From: CAVWTN01 sp963757945
Lineage (GTDB): Bacteria > Vulcanimicrobiota > Vulcanimicrobiia > Vulcanimicrobiales > Vulcanimicrobiaceae
Direction of reading: 5' to 3'
Assembly (NCBI GenBank): GCA_963757945.1
Contig: CAVWTN010000002.1
Span: 1,860,001 to 1,924,000, forward strand
Length of the DNA stretch: 64,000 nt
The stretch's first letter is position 1; every line of letters begins with the position of its first letter. Position numbers and translations under genes: made by a program. Below, piece by piece: positions 7,575-16,383 of this stretch. A model generated the notes under the pieces. It searched no databases and was not told the DNA's origin. It worked only from the letters and a program-made list of their open reading frames with translations.

Positions 7575-10550
7575 GTGCGCGTTCGTGCCCGACTCGGCAT
7601 CTTGACTCTGGTCGTCGTGATCTCGGCGTTCGTGGGGTGCGCCGGCCATGGCGTCTCGACGCTCCCGGCGGCCCCCACGGCCTCCCCGGCGGCGGTCGCG
7701 GCGCAGGCGACGGGCCCGGCCCGCCGCGCGCAGGCCGTCGTCCCGACGCCTTCGCCGAACTACCTGGGTTACATCAGCTATTATTGGGGCGACAAGACGA
7801 CGTGGGCGATCAACTGCGACGCGCCGTTCTACTTCCCGCCCAATACGTGCCTGGCGATCAACGCGGCGAACGCGACGCAGCTGGGCGGGCCGGCGCTCGC
7901 GGTGCACGATTTCGTTTCGATCTCGGCCGATCCGGCGACCTCGGGTGCGAGCGGGCTGACGGCGCTGACCTACACGACCTCGCTGACGCCGTTCCCGGGC
8001 TCGCCCGTGTGGAGCGGATATACGGGCCCGAGTCCCGGCCCGAGCCCGACGGCGAATCCGAACCCGACGCCGACGCCGACCGCGACGCCGGTGGCCACCC
8101 CGACGTCCGTGGCGACCGCGACGCCGGCCGGCCCCGCGACGCCGCCCTCGACGAATTACCTCGGGTACATCAGCTACTACTGGGGCGACCTGACGAAGTT
8201 CGCGATCAACTGCGACGCGCCGACGTACTTTCCGCCGAACACGTGTCTTGCGGTCAACGCCGGAAGCGCGACGAAGTACGGGAGCGGGCCGGCGCTTGCG
8301 GCCGGCGATTTCATCGCGATCTACGCGAACCCGGCGACCTCCGGCAAGACCGGTCTGATCGCGATCACGTACGCGACGTCGCTGACGCCGTTCGCCGGGT
8401 CTCCGCTCCCGAAGGGCTACGCCACCCCGACGCCGTCCCCGTCGCCGAGCGCCTCGCCGGTTCCGACCGATACTCCGATCGCGACCGCCACGCCGACGCC
8501 GTCTCCGTCACCGACCGCGACGCCGGTTCCTACCGCGACGCCCGTGGCGACCGCGACGCCCGTGGCGACCGCGACGCCGGCCGGCCCCGCGACGCCGCCC
8601 TCGGCGAACTACCTCGGCTACGTCAGCTACTACTGGGGCGACCTGACGAAGTTCGCGATCAACTGCGACGCGCCGACGTACTTTCCGCCGAACACGTGCC
8701 TTGCGGTCAACGCCGGGAGCGCGACGAAGTACGGCAGCGGTCCGGCGCTGGCGGTCGGCGATTTCATCGCGATCTACGCGAACCCGGCGACCTCCGGCAA
8801 GAACGGCCTGATCGCGATCACGTATGCCACCTCGGCGACGCCGTTCGCCGGTTCTCCGCTGCCCACGGGCTACACGGGCCCGACGCCGCCGCCGACTCCC
8901 ACGCCGACCGCGAACCCAAACCCGACGCCGACGCCGACCGCGGCGCCGACGGGCTCATCCTCGATGGTGGATTGGCCCACCTTCGGCTACAACAACGCGC
9001 GCACGGGGGAGAGCCCCGACACGACGATCACCACGAGTAACGTCAACACGCTGACGCTCGCTTGGCATCACACCTTAAGCACGTCGGGCGAGTTCAACCT
9101 GCAAACACAGCCGATCGTCGCGACCGGCGTGACGATCGGCGGAGTCTCGCACAACGTCGTCTACATCGGCGGCGGCTCCGGCAACGTCTACGCGTACGAC
9201 GCATTCACCGGGACGCAACTCTGGAAGACCAACGTCGGCGACGGATACTACAACTGCGGCACCTCGGGACCGTACGGCGTCTCGGGGACGTTTGCGCTCG
9301 ACAAGACGAACGGCGTCATCTACGTGCCGGACGGGCTCCATCGTATTCACGCGCTGGCCCTGGCAACGGGCGCGGACCTCTGGCAAGTTAACGCCGTGGC
9401 GAGCGGTACCGACGATGGTTCGACCGGGAATCTGCACGAGTTCATCCATACCGGCCTGACGCTCGTCGGCACGAAGCTCTACGGCGGCACGTCGTCGACC
9501 TGCGACATCACGCCTTGGCGCGGCCGCGTCTTCGAGATCGACGTCGCGCAGCATGCGCTCGTGAATACGTTCCTGACGACGTACAATTCGTCGCCCGCGG
9601 GGCAACCCAAGGGCCGCTACAGCGGCGGCGGCGTGTGGGGCTGGGGCGGCGCGTCTTCGGACGGGAGCGCGCTCTACTTCGGCGCCGGCAACACGGACAC
9701 GGCTGCCCAGCCGAGCGGATTCGACAACCCCGCGAACGAGTGGGCCGGCTTCGGCGAGCACGTCGTGAGCGTCACGGGGGACCTGGCGTTGCTCGACAGC
9801 AATCGGCCCGGCGTGACCTCCAACCCTTCGAATGCGGTCGACCTCGACTTGAGCGGGACGCCCGTGCTCTTCCAGCCCAGCGGCTGCCCGCCGCTGCTGG
9901 CGCTGCAAGGGAAGCAGGGATACCTGCTGATCTATAACCGCTCGAACCTGAGCGCCGGTCCGATCGCGGCCTTCGAGTTCTCGCACTCATCCGACGCGTC
10001 GCACAACATCGGGCTTCCGGCGTATTCAGCGCGGACGGGCCTGCTCTACGAGTCGCTGCCTGCCAGTATTCTTTCCTACGGCCCCGGGATCGCGCTCCTC
10101 GCGCCGACGAACGGGTGCTCGACGTTCGCCGTCGTCGGCCAGCAAGCGTTCGGCCCGAACTCCGAAAGCTATGGGGATGCGAACCCGCGCGGCGCCCCGA
10201 CGATCGCAAACGGCGTTGTGTTCCTCGGAACGCCGGACGGGGTCCTCTGGGCGCGCAGCGCAGCCGACGGGTCGGCCCTGTGGAGCAGCACGGGTCTCTG
10301 GGCGAAGAGCAGCGGCAGCGAGGAGATCAGGGCCGGGCCGACCGTGACCGGCGGGTGGGTCTACGTCGTCGCGATGGAGAGTTCGACGATCTACGCGCTC
10401 CATGTGAGCGGCGCGGCCACCTCGTCCGCGCTGCGACAAGCCACCACGAACGCGGTTCCGCAGACCGGCCCGCTCCCGGCGCCTCCGGTCTACTACCGGC
10501 CGCCGGCGCGGCGGAAGGACGCGTTCGGCAGAACGCAGGCGCCGAACTGA
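7575..10550 (+). CDS. Secreted lipoprotein with three GYxSYYWGD modules and a PQQ-type beta-propeller (paralog 3 of 3)
   Basis: 991 residues, same architecture as the gene before it: lipobox (FVGC), three two-cysteine modules (from about 7758, 8154 and 8607), Thr/Pro linkers, then a PQQ-like propeller from about 8964 with units such as YAYDAFTGTQLW and IHALALATGADLW. The C-termini of paralogs 2 and 3 align closely and both end in a basic tail with a PPARRK- or PPQRRH-type stretch. The start is the GTG after AGGATC, ten bases from the conserved CATG. Function is unknown. Secretion, repeats and propeller suggest binding of a surface or extracellular ligand, but that is inference. Confidence 0.85.
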   Translation: MRVRARLGILTLVVVISAFVGCAGHGVSTLPAAPTASPAAVAAQATGPARRAQAVVPTPSPNYLGYISYYWGDKTTWAINCDAPFYFPPNTCLAINAANATQLGGPALAVHDFVSISADPATSGASGLTALTYTTSLTPFPGSPVWSGYTGPSPGPSPTANPNPTPTPTATPVATPTSVATATPAGPATPPSTNYLGYISYYWGDLTKFAINCDAPTYFPPNTCLAVNAGSATKYGSGPALAAGDFIAIYANPATSGKTGLIAITYATSLTPFAGSPLPKGYATPTPSPSPSASPVPTDTPIATATPTPSPSPTATPVPTATPVATATPVATATPAGPATPPSANYLGYVSYYWGDLTKFAINCDAPTYFPPNTCLAVNAGSATKYGSGPALAVGDFIAIYANPATSGKNGLIAITYATSATPFAGSPLPTGYTGPTPPPTPTPTANPNPTPTPTAAPTGSSSMVDWPTFGYNNARTGESPDTTITTSNVNTLTLAWHHTLSTSGEFNLQTQPIVATGVTIGGVSHNVVYIGGGSGNVYAYDAFTGTQLWKTNVGDGYYNCGTSGPYGVSGTFALDKTNGVIYVPDGLHRIHALALATGADLWQVNAVASGTDDGSTGNLHEFIHTGLTLVGTKLYGGTSSTCDITPWRGRVFEIDVAQHALVNTFLTTYNSSPAGQPKGRYSGGGVWGWGGASSDGSALYFGAGNTDTAAQPSGFDNPANEWAGFGEHVVSVTGDLALLDSNRPGVTSNPSNAVDLDLSGTPVLFQPSGCPPLLALQGKQGYLLIYNRSNLSAGPIAAFEFSHSSDASHNIGLPAYSARTGLLYESLPASILSYGPGIALLAPTNGCSTFAVVGQQAFGPNSESYGDANPRGAPTIANGVVFLGTPDGVLWARSAADGSALWSSTGLWAKSSGSEEIRAGPTVTGGWVYVVAMESSTIYALHVSGAATSSALRQATTNAVPQTGPLPAPPVYYRPPARRKDAFGRTQAPN

Positions 10551-10557
10551 CCGGCGC

Positions 10558-11205
10558 TTAGCGCAACCCGACGGGGAGGGTGAAGCTCGTGCTGCGCCCG
10601 TCCTGCGTCGCCGCCACGAACTCGATGTCGTAACTGCGCCCAAGGAGGAAGGCGGGAAGGGTCGGCAGCTGATCCATGCCGCCGAAGACGCCGGGCGCGA
10701 GCTGCGGGATCCCCAACTGCCGCCCGAAAGCCCGCGCCGTCACGCTTCCGACGTTCGGACTCGTCGTGATTCGAACGAGGAGCGGGCCCGGGGCCTCCAG
10801 CGTACGCTCGTTCAGCGCGACCTCGACGATCTGCGGGGCGCCGGCCGGCGTGACCGGCTGCTGCGGGGGAACGACGACGTAATGGTACGGGTTCGGCGAC
10901 GGCGAGGGCCCCGGGAGCGGCGGCTGCCCGCCGGCCGGGCCTGGGGCCGCCGAAGGACTCGCCGCGGGGCTTGCCGCCCCGGGCGCTGGAGCGACCGGCG
11001 CGGCAGCCGGCGGCGCCGGGACGGCGCTCGGTGCCGGGCTCGTCGCGGCGGCAGGCGGGGCAGGGTCCGGCGTTGCGGAAGAGGCGGCCTGGGCCGCCGT
11101 TCCGAGGGCTAGCCCCATCGCGAACAGGCCGGCAAGCGAGCGCGCGAGGCCGATCGTCGAGCGCCCTCGCCGGGGTTGGGGCTGCGGGAGCGGGGTCACG
11201 TGCAC
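10558..11205 (-). CDS. Secreted protein with Ala/Pro-rich linker and Ig-like C-terminal domain (family member 1 of 3)
   Basis: 215 residues of unknown function. A basic stretch and a hydrophobic helix ending in TAAQA look like a signal peptide. An Ala/Pro/Ser linker follows. The last ~90 residues (PQIVEVALNERTLEAPGPLL, TSPNVGSVTARAFG, LPTLPAFLLGRSYDIEFVA) share a pattern with two other small secreted proteins in this window, at about 15.1 and 35.6 kb. I chose the GTG with a GGAG site seven bases before it. A longer version starting at 11292 would overlap the upstream ligase stop by four bases and is also possible. It probably follows the O-antigen ligase gene in one transcript. Confidence 0.65.
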   Translation of the reverse strand: MHVTPLPQPQPRRGRSTIGLARSLAGLFAMGLALGTAAQAASSATPDPAPPAAATSPAPSAVPAPPAAAPVAPAPGAASPAASPSAAPGPAGGQPPLPGPSPSPNPYHYVVVPPQQPVTPAGAPQIVEVALNERTLEAPGPLLVRITTSPNVGSVTARAFGRQLGIPQLAPGVFGGMDQLPTLPAFLLGRSYDIEFVAATQDGRSTSFTLPVGLR

Positions 11206-11288
11206 GGTGATCTCCGAAGCTGGACGCCGAGCGGCGGCTGCATGATAACGCACGACGCGGCGTATCGTTCCCACTTTCGGCAAGACGG

Positions 11289-12635
11289 TCACTTCTCTAT
11301 GCCGGGTCGTCTTGGCGAGCCGGCCGAGCCGTGGGCCGCTTCGATTCGAGCGAGTTCGCCGGCCGCCAGGCCCACGATCAGCCAATACAGGGCGCCGACC
11401 TTCGGAAAGAACAGCAGATCGTCGACGAGCTGGTGCAAGGCGAACGCGCTGCAGCTTGCAAGTGCACCGAGCATCACCGGCGCGGCGCGCACGGCCCGCG
11501 CGAAGAGGACGAGCGGCGTCACGAGCGCCGCGATGGTGGCTGCGGCGAGCGGGATCCCGCCCTCGACGAGCGCCTGCAGGTAGGCGTTGTTCGCGTGCGT
11601 GCGGACGCCGGGGACGAGGGCGCCGACCGCATACTCGAAGTTCCCCGCCCCGATCCCGAGCCACGGCCGAGCGCGCCAGAGCACCAGCGCGGCGTGCCAT
11701 AACTCCGAGCGGCGGCCGACGCCGCCGGGGTCGGCGCTCTCCTCGGCGGAGAATAGGTGCCCGAAGAGCACGCCGTCCGCGTTCGCGCGGAAAACGGCGA
11801 GGACGGCCAGCGTGAGGGCGGCGGCGACGACGGCGGCCGGGATCAGGCGCCGCCGCGCCGCGCTCGGCGACCCCGCAACGGCGATCGCCGCGCCCACCGC
11901 CGCCGCAGCGACTCCGCCCCGCGAAAACGTCAAAATCAACGCCGCCGCCCCGAGGCCGAGCGCGATGAACTCGCCGCGCAGCGGTTTGCGGCCCAGCGCA
12001 AAGGCGATCGCGAACGGGAGCGCGAGCCCGAGGAAGCCTGCGAGTTGGTTCGGGCCTTCCAAGGGGCCCGCGATCCGCGGGATCAGCCGTCCGCCGGCGG
12101 GCAGCACCGAGGGTGCGCCCGCGAACTCTTGGACGAGCGCCGCGAGCGCCACCGCGACGATCGCGCCGAGCAGGGCGTAGCGGATCGGGCGTTCGTCCGG
12201 ATCGTTACGCCAAGCCGTAAACGCGACCGCGGCGAGCGCGAAATACTGCGCGGCCTTCCACGTTTCGCGGATCGCCGCGTTCGGATGCGCCGCCTGTGCG
12301 ATGGAGAGCCCCGTCGCGAGCACGAGTGCGCCCAGCGCGAGCGCGATCGGCAGCACGGCGCGAGCGCCGGAGAAGTCGAGCTTCCCGGCTGCGGCGCGCG
12401 CGGCGAGTCCGCAGAGCGCACCGGCGAGGCCGATTTTTCCGAGCGTGAGCGTGCCGGCGAAAGTGTCGCGATAGAGCGCGAACGGCACCGTCGCGATCAA
12501 GACGGCCGCCATATAGGCGGGCCGGCGGTGCGCGAGCGCCGCGGCCGTCGCGAACAGCGCGAGATAGATGACGAGAACGACCGGGTCGGGGATGAGGCGT
12601 GCAAGCTCAGCGGCGACGACGGGGTGCAAGTTCAC
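11289..12635 (-). CDS. O-antigen ligase family membrane protein
   Basis: 448 residues with about a dozen hydrophobic segments. The central part has the Wzy_C-type signature: an EGPNQLAGFLGLALPF loop, a TFSRGG turn, then RPWLGIGAGNFEY and the periplasmic THANNAYLQALVEGG segment. In the family these proteins transfer or polymerise undecaprenyl-linked glycans on the outer face of the inner membrane. The start is set by the only reasonable GTG upstream of the first hydrophobic segment. It is divergent from deoA with 45 bases between. The nearby glycosyltransferase and nucleotide-sugar genes support a surface-glycan role. Whether it acts as ligase or polymerase cannot be told from sequence. Confidence 0.8.
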   Translation of the reverse strand: MNLHPVVAAELARLIPDPVVLVIYLALFATAAALAHRRPAYMAAVLIATVPFALYRDTFAGTLTLGKIGLAGALCGLAARAAAGKLDFSGARAVLPIALALGALVLATGLSIAQAAHPNAAIRETWKAAQYFALAAVAFTAWRNDPDERPIRYALLGAIVAVALAALVQEFAGAPSVLPAGGRLIPRIAGPLEGPNQLAGFLGLALPFAIAFALGRKPLRGEFIALGLGAAALILTFSRGGVAAAAVGAAIAVAGSPSAARRRLIPAAVVAAALTLAVLAVFRANADGVLFGHLFSAEESADPGGVGRRSELWHAALVLWRARPWLGIGAGNFEYAVGALVPGVRTHANNAYLQALVEGGIPLAAATIAALVTPLVLFARAVRAAPVMLGALASCSAFALHQLVDDLLFFPKVGALYWLIVGLAAGELARIEAAHGSAGSPRRPGIEK

Positions 12636-12680
12636 GACGCCGACGGGGTTCGATTCCAGCGAAGCGAACCCCGGTCGCCG

Positions 12681-13943
12681 ATGGACCAAGCACAGATGCG
12701 GCGCGCGATCGCGCTCAAGCGCGACGGCGCAGCGCTCGCACCGGAGGTATGGAGCGGCGTCGTTGCGGCGTTCCTCTCCGGCACGATCGACGCCGCGCAA
12801 GTCGCGGCGCTCCTGATGGCGTGCGTGTGGCGCGGCCTGGATTTCGACGAGACGCTCGCGCTCACGCGCGCCTTCGTCGCGAGCGGCGAGACGCTGGAGT
12901 GGGGCGCGCTCTCGCCCGTCGACAAACATTCGACGGGCGGCGTCGCGGACGGCGTCTCGTTGATCGTGATCCCGCTCGTTGCGGCCTGCGGAGTTCCGGT
13001 CGCCAAGCTCTCCGGGCGCGCGCTCGGGCATACGGGCGGCACGCTCGACAAGCTCGAAGCGCTCCCCGGCGTGCGCACGGATCTGACGCCGGCCGCGTTT
13101 CGCGCGCAGGTCGAGCGCATCGGCTGCGCGATCGCCGCGCAGAGCGAACGGCTCGTGCCCGCCGACAAGCAACTCTATGCGCTGCGCGATCGAACGGCGA
13201 CCGTGCCCGATGCCGGCTTGATCGCGGCCTCGATCGTCTCGAAGAAGATCGCCGGCGGGGCGGCGGCGATCGTGTACGACGTCAAGACGGGACGCGGCGC
13301 CTTCATGCGCGGAGCGGAAGAGGCAGCCGGTCTCGCGCGTTTGCTGACGGAGCTGACGCGCGCCTTCGAACGGCCGAGTTGCGCGCTCGTGACCGATATG
13401 GACGAGCCGCTCGGCTCGTCGATCGGTACCGGGCTCGAACTGCTCGAAGCCAGGGATTTCCTGCGCGGAACGCGCCGCGCGGCGCGCCTGGCCCGCGTTT
13501 GCGAGGCGGTCGCGAGCGCGCTGTTGCGCGGCGCGGGCGCGGAGCGGCCGGGCGAGCGCCTCGAGCGCGCGCTCGCGAGCGGCGCGGCCTACGAATGTTT
13601 CGAACGAATGCTGGCCGCGCAGGGCGCGCGCCCCGGCGCACTCGACGCGCTCGCGCCGGCGGCGCCCGCCCTGCGCATCAACGCGGCACGGGGCGGCTTC
13701 GTGCGCGAAATCGATGCCGTCGCGCTCGGCGAGTGCGCGCGAGCGCTCGGCGCAAGCGGCGGGGCGAACGCCGGGATTGCGCTCGCGGCGCCCACCGGCA
13801 CGGCGTTGCGAGCGGGAGACGAACTCGCAACGGCCTACGGCCCGGCAAGCGAAGAGCTCGCGGCGCGCATCGGCTCCGCGTTCATCGTCGGCGAGGAGCC
13901 GCCCGCGGCGCGGCCGCTCGTCGCCGGCGAGTTTGCAGCTTAG
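12681..13943 (+). CDS. deoA: Thymidine/pyrimidine-nucleoside phosphorylase
   Basis: Catalyses phosphorolysis of thymidine or other pyrimidine nucleosides to base and deoxyribose-1-phosphate in the cytoplasm. At 420 residues it has the usual length. KHSTGG (82-87) is the phosphate/substrate loop and SGRALGHTGGTLDKLE (from 111) is the family signature. The C-terminal alpha/beta domain is Ala- and Gly-rich but complete. deoB, the next step, lies 9 kb downstream on the same strand, separated by surface-sugar genes. The gene converges on the glycosyltransferase behind it with a 4-base overlap of stops. Deciding between deoA and pdp specificity is not possible here. Confidence 0.92.
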   Translation: MDQAQMRRAIALKRDGAALAPEVWSGVVAAFLSGTIDAAQVAALLMACVWRGLDFDETLALTRAFVASGETLEWGALSPVDKHSTGGVADGVSLIVIPLVAACGVPVAKLSGRALGHTGGTLDKLEALPGVRTDLTPAAFRAQVERIGCAIAAQSERLVPADKQLYALRDRTATVPDAGLIAASIVSKKIAGGAAAIVYDVKTGRGAFMRGAEEAAGLARLLTELTRAFERPSCALVTDMDEPLGSSIGTGLELLEARDFLRGTRRAARLARVCEAVASALLRGAGAERPGERLERALASGAAYECFERMLAAQGARPGALDALAPAAPALRINAARGGFVREIDAVALGECARALGASGGANAGIALAAPTGTALRAGDELATAYGPASEELAARIGSAFIVGEEPPAARPLVAGEFAA

Positions 13944-14920
13944 GTGCGCAGGACGGGAACGGCCGGCGCGGGCTCGACCGTGCCGGCGGCTTCCGCCGTT
14001 TCAATCGACGAGATCAGATAGAGTGGGCGCGCTTTGATCTCGTCGTAGATCCGGCCGACGTATTCCCCGAGGATCCCGATCCCGATCAGCTGCACGCCGC
14101 CGAGAAACAGGATCGCGACCATCATCGAGGTGTAGCCGGGATTGTTGAGATCGAGCAGCTTGAACGCGAGGACGATCGCCGCGTACATGAAGGCGAAGAA
14201 GCTGACCGTGAAGCCGAAGTACGTCGCAAAGCGCAAGGGGGCTTCGGAGAACGACGTGATGCCGTCGATCGCGAAGCGCAGCATCTTGGAGAACGGGTAC
14301 TTCGTCCTGCCCGCGTAGCGCGGATCGCGATCGTACACGATCCCGATTTGCCGGAAGCCGACCCAACTCACGAGACCCCGCAAGAAGCGGTGCCGCTCTC
14401 TGGTTTGCCCGAGCGCATCGACGACGCGCCGGCTCATCAGGCGAAAATCGCCGGTGTCGACGGGGATCGAGATCTTCGTGAGCGCCTTCGTCACGCGATA
14501 GAACGCGCGGGCGGTGAGCAATTTGAAGGCGCTCTCGCCTTTGCGCTGCCGCCGGGTCGCGTACACGACGTCGTACCCTTCGCGCCATTTCGCGATGAAG
14601 TCGACGATCAGCTCGGGCGGGTCTTGCAGATCGCCGTCCATCAGGATCACCGCGTCGCCCTTGGCCTGATCGATGCCCGCGGTCGCCGCGATCTGGTGGC
14701 CGAAGTTGCGCGAGAGGGAGAGGACGACGAGCTCCGGATACTGGGCGCGCAGCGTTCGCAGGAGCTCGAGCGTCGCATCCGCGCTGCCGTCGTTGACGGC
14801 GATGATCTCGTAGCCGTCCAAGCCCGTCAGCGTGCGCATGACGCCGTCGATGCGGCGCAACAACTCCGAGACGTTGCCCTCTTCGTTGTAGAGCGGGACG
14901 ACGACGCTGACGCTGCTCAT
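13940..14920 (-). CDS. GT2 glycosyltransferase with two C-terminal membrane helices (GtrB/DPM-like)
   Basis: 326 residues. The N-terminal GT-A domain has VVPLYNEEGNV, NDGSAD and the metal-binding DGDLQDPP. Further on are TGDFRLMSR and SWVGFRQ, as in polyprenyl-phosphate hexosyltransferases (GtrB, ArnC, DPM1 type). Two hydrophobic helices near residues 230-290 would anchor it. Such enzymes move a sugar from a UDP or GDP donor to undecaprenyl phosphate on the cytoplasmic side. The sugar cannot be predicted. It is a single gene facing deoA tail to tail. Confidence 0.88.
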   Translation of the reverse strand: MSSVSVVVPLYNEEGNVSELLRRIDGVMRTLTGLDGYEIIAVNDGSADATLELLRTLRAQYPELVVLSLSRNFGHQIAATAGIDQAKGDAVILMDGDLQDPPELIVDFIAKWREGYDVVYATRRQRKGESAFKLLTARAFYRVTKALTKISIPVDTGDFRLMSRRVVDALGQTRERHRFLRGLVSWVGFRQIGIVYDRDPRYAGRTKYPFSKMLRFAIDGITSFSEAPLRFATYFGFTVSFFAFMYAAIVLAFKLLDLNNPGYTSMMVAILFLGGVQLIGIGILGEYVGRIYDEIKARPLYLISSIETAEAAGTVEPAPAVPVLRT

Positions 14921-15114
14921 CGTCGCGGGCCGGGCTTCGGAGCCATGTTTCTGTTTTCGGACGATATGCGCCCCGGCGCGAGGCCGATCGGAACGCTTGG
15001 CATGCTCGTCCAGGCCAGGATGTTTCGGCGCGCGTCGAAGCAGGAGCTGGATGGGGTTGTATTCGCCGTCCGCTCTTCGAATGGGATCGCACCCGGCTGC
15101 GCGCCATCGCGCGC

Positions 15115-15600
15115 GTGAAACGGCACAGCGTGCGGGTTAGGTTCCTGCCTGCGCCGGCCCTTGTGCTGCTGCTGGTCATAATGACCCATGCGCGGGCCAT
15201 TGCTGCGCCTGAGGGGCCGGCGGTGGTTCTTCAGCCCGCCGGTCCGAGCGCGAATCCGGTGGATTCGGCGGTTCCCCGGCGCGAGAGAGAAACGCCCGTC
15301 GTGCTCGCGGCGCCCCATGCGCCGCCGCGCATCATTGCGGTCGCGCTCTCGGCCTCGCGCGTGCACAGCGGCGACATCGTTTTCGGCCACGTGCGCACGA
15401 CCTCGAACGTGGCCAGCGTCGAAGTGCGCGTCGAGGGGTTTTCGACGGTCATGCTGCGCCGCAGCATCGGTGATTTCATCTTGAACTACGCCGTGCCGAT
15501 GCTGCCCCCGTGGCTGCATCGCACCTACCCTGTCCAAGTGATCGCGCGCAACGTGGACGGCGTCCGGGAGACGCGCACGCTCGAAGTCACGGTCGAGTGA
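15115..15600 (+). CDS. Secreted Ig-like-domain protein (family member 2 of 3)
   Basis: 161 residues of unknown function. An N-terminal hydrophobic stretch (ALVLLLVIMTHARAIAA) is a likely signal peptide. After a linker, the last ~90 residues begin PPRIIAVALSASRVHSGDIV and continue TTSNVASVEVRVEGF and LPPWLHRTYPVQVIARN. This closely follows the pattern of the proteins at about 10.6 and 35.6 kb and suggests a compact all-beta fold. It ends four bases before larB starts, so the two are probably cotranscribed. Start GTG; a later ATG (MTHARA) would remove the signal peptide and is less likely. The 190 bases upstream hold no gene I can support. Confidence 0.7.
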   Translation: MKRHSVRVRFLPAPALVLLLVIMTHARAIAAPEGPAVVLQPAGPSANPVDSAVPRRERETPVVLAAPHAPPRIIAVALSASRVHSGDIVFGHVRTTSNVASVEVRVEGFSTVMLRRSIGDFILNYAVPMLPPWLHRTYPVQVIARNVDGVRETRTLEVTVE

Positions 15601-15604
15601 GCGG

Positions 15605-16369
15605 GTGAGCGAGCGCTACGACGAAGCCTCGCTGCGAACGCTCCTGGAAGAGGTCCGCAGCGGCGCCTGCGAGCTCGAGGACGCGCTCGCGCGGTTACGC
15701 ACGCTGCCGTTCGCGGAATTGCTCGACGCGCGCGTGGATCATCACCGGACGTTGCGCACGGGCGTCCCCGAGGTGATCTACGGCGAGCGCAAGTCGCTCG
15801 CGCAAATCGAGGCGATCGCGCGCGAACTGCATCGGCGCCAGGGTTTGGCGCTCGCGACGCGCGTCGCGGCGGCCGACGGAGCGGCGCTGGCGCGCGCGCT
15901 CGAAGGTGCGGCGTACGATCCGCGGTCTCGCGTCCTGCGCTGGGGCGGGCTCGCGCGCAGCGGCGTGCGCGTCGCCGTCGTTTGCGCCGGGACCTCCGAT
16001 CTGCCGGTCGCCGAAGAGGCGGCGCAGACGCTCGACGCATTCGGGCACGACGTCGTCCGCTACGACGACGTCGGCGTCGCGGGGTTGCACCGGGTCGTCT
16101 CGGCGCTCGAGGACCTCGCGAGGGTGCGCGTCGCGATCGTCGTCGCCGGCATGGAGGGCGCGCTCGCGAGCGTCCTCGGCGGCCTGCTGCGCAGCCCCGT
16201 GATCGCGGTGCCCACGAGCGTCGGTTACGGCGCCGCGTTCGAAGGACTGGCGGCGTTGCTCGCGATGCTGAACTCCTGCGCGCCGGGCGTCGCGGTCGTC
16301 AATATCGACAACGGCTTCGGCGCGGCCGCACTCGCGCATAAGATCGCGGGCGAGATCGGACGCGCGTGA
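15605..16369 (+). CDS. larB: LarB, nickel-pincer cofactor biosynthesis (P2CMN-forming carboxylase/hydrolase)
   Basis: LarB carboxylates the pyridinium ring of nicotinic acid adenine dinucleotide and hydrolyses its phosphoanhydride, the first step to the nickel-pincer cofactor of lactate racemase-type enzymes. 254 residues, as usual. The C-terminal half has the PurE-like fold signature VAVVCAGTSDLPVAEEA, then VAGMEGALASVLGGL, PTSVGYGAAFEGL and the ending NIDNGFGAA, all typical of LarB. It follows a small secreted-protein gene and is not next to larC/larE, which lie 25 kb away on the same strand. No larA was found in the window. Confidence 0.9.
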   Translation: MSERYDEASLRTLLEEVRSGACELEDALARLRTLPFAELLDARVDHHRTLRTGVPEVIYGERKSLAQIEAIARELHRRQGLALATRVAAADGAALARALEGAAYDPRSRVLRWGGLARSGVRVAVVCAGTSDLPVAEEAAQTLDAFGHDVVRYDDVGVAGLHRVVSALEDLARVRVAIVVAGMEGALASVLGGLLRSPVIAVPTSVGYGAAFEGLAALLAMLNSCAPGVAVVNIDNGFGAAALAHKIAGEIGRA

Positions 16370-16383
16370 GCGCGCGCCTGCCT

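Larger units (their letters stand above)
2069..8875 (+). repeat. Nine copies of a ~270-bp coding module in three tandem genes
   Basis: Modules begin near 2069, 2465, 2900, 4610, 5006, 5441, 7758, 8154 and 8607. First modules resemble first modules of the other genes more than their own neighbours. For example, ADPATSGASGLTA occurs in first modules and ANPATSGKNGL in most second modules. This suggests whole-gene duplication after the modules had diverged. Low-complexity Pro/Thr codons lie between modules. Confidence 0.85.

Noticed and set aside
11757..12680. Long extension of the deoA frame upstream
   Set aside because: It is antisense to the O-antigen ligase gene and Arg-rich. The conserved family N-terminus starts at the ATG at 12681.
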